From Candidatus Thorarchaeota archaeon (GTDB lineage: Archaea > Asgardarchaeota > Thorarchaeia > Thorarchaeales > Thorarchaeaceae), in the NCBI GenBank assembly GCA_016840385.1, contig JAEOSL010000055.1, forward strand, positions 1-21,979: a stretch of DNA of 21,979 nt. Reading direction: 5' to 3'. A program made the translations under genes and the position numbers. The first letter of the stretch is position 1. Each line of letters starts with the position of its first letter. The notes under the pieces are model-generated. The model made no database searches. It saw nothing but the letters and a program-made list of their open reading frames with translations, and had not been told where the DNA came from. This document shows, in pieces, positions 21,830-21,979 of this stretch.

Positions 21830-21979
21830 ATGTCTCGTGACAAGAAACTTACCGATAAGGAAAAAACTGCAATGGATGATGCACTGAAAGGTGCTTCAAT
21901 CACTGACGCAGAACTTGAGAGACTCGCTGAAGGTATAGACGAGTCTGGAGAAGTAGTGATGCCAGTAGAGGATGGTGAA
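21830..21979 (+). CDS. Charged protein of unknown function (partial, N-terminus only)
   Basis: The first 50 residues are visible before the right edge cuts the gene. They start MSRDKKLTDKEKTAMDDALK and continue as an acidic, probably helical stretch (ITDAELERLAEGIDESGE). The ATG is preceded by GGGGA at 8 nt and a good TATA element, so this is a real, separately transcribed gene. No family can be named from this part. Confidence 0.75.
   Translation, partial: MSRDKKLTDKEKTAMDDALKGASITDAELERLAEGIDESGEVVMPVEDGE

Overview
The window looks archaeal, most likely an Asgard archaeon (Thorarchaeota-like is my guess). The grounds are: two adjacent Ras/Rab-type small GTPases without lipidation motifs, A/T-rich TATA-like elements about 25 bp upstream of starts, several likely leaderless or GTG/TTG-started genes, a large surface protein held by a C-terminal membrane anchor, and a solute-binding protein with an N-terminal membrane anchor instead of a lipobox. 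Base composition is moderate (about 40% GC by eye). There is no rRNA, tRNA, CRISPR array or insertion sequence that I can see. The assignment is inference, not proof.

Region 1 (1-7308, all minus strand) is a signalling cluster read from right to left: GNAT acetyltransferase, DUF362 protein, Cache-HAMP histidine kinase (HK2), family 5 solute-binding protein (SBP), second histidine kinase (HK1), and a CheY-like response regulator cut by the left edge. GNAT-DUF362-HK2 are packed end to end. A 139-bp gap with a possible promoter precedes SBP-HK1-regulator, which is packed again (2-bp gap, then an ATGA overlap). The two kinases share about 80% identical catalytic modules on unrelated sensor heads, so a 711-bp imperfect direct repeat brackets the SBP. 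No permease or ATPase accompanies the SBP, so a sensory role is plausible.

Region 2 (7378-11035): a secreted, membrane-anchored surface protein of about 837 residues, a palindrome-rich intergenic stretch, a small AbrB-fold regulator, then a markedly AT-rich patch with a broken small membrane-protein remnant and a winged-helix regulator.

Region 3 (11142-15886): amidohydrolase, a zinc-knuckle protein with a possible PCNA-binding motif, a small membrane protein, a two-domain GNAT, an orphan DNA methyltransferase and a PhoU-family protein.

Region 4 (15890-21979): the tandem GTPases (the upstream one lacks a usual start codon in its own frame), a sugar-isomerase-like TIM barrel, a double-ended zinc-ribbon protein, an ATP-grasp ligase divergent from a cupin, a methyltransferase-like protein, a two-helix membrane protein and the beginning of an unknown charged protein. 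Three genes or gene pairs end in hairpins followed by pyrimidine tracts that look like terminators.
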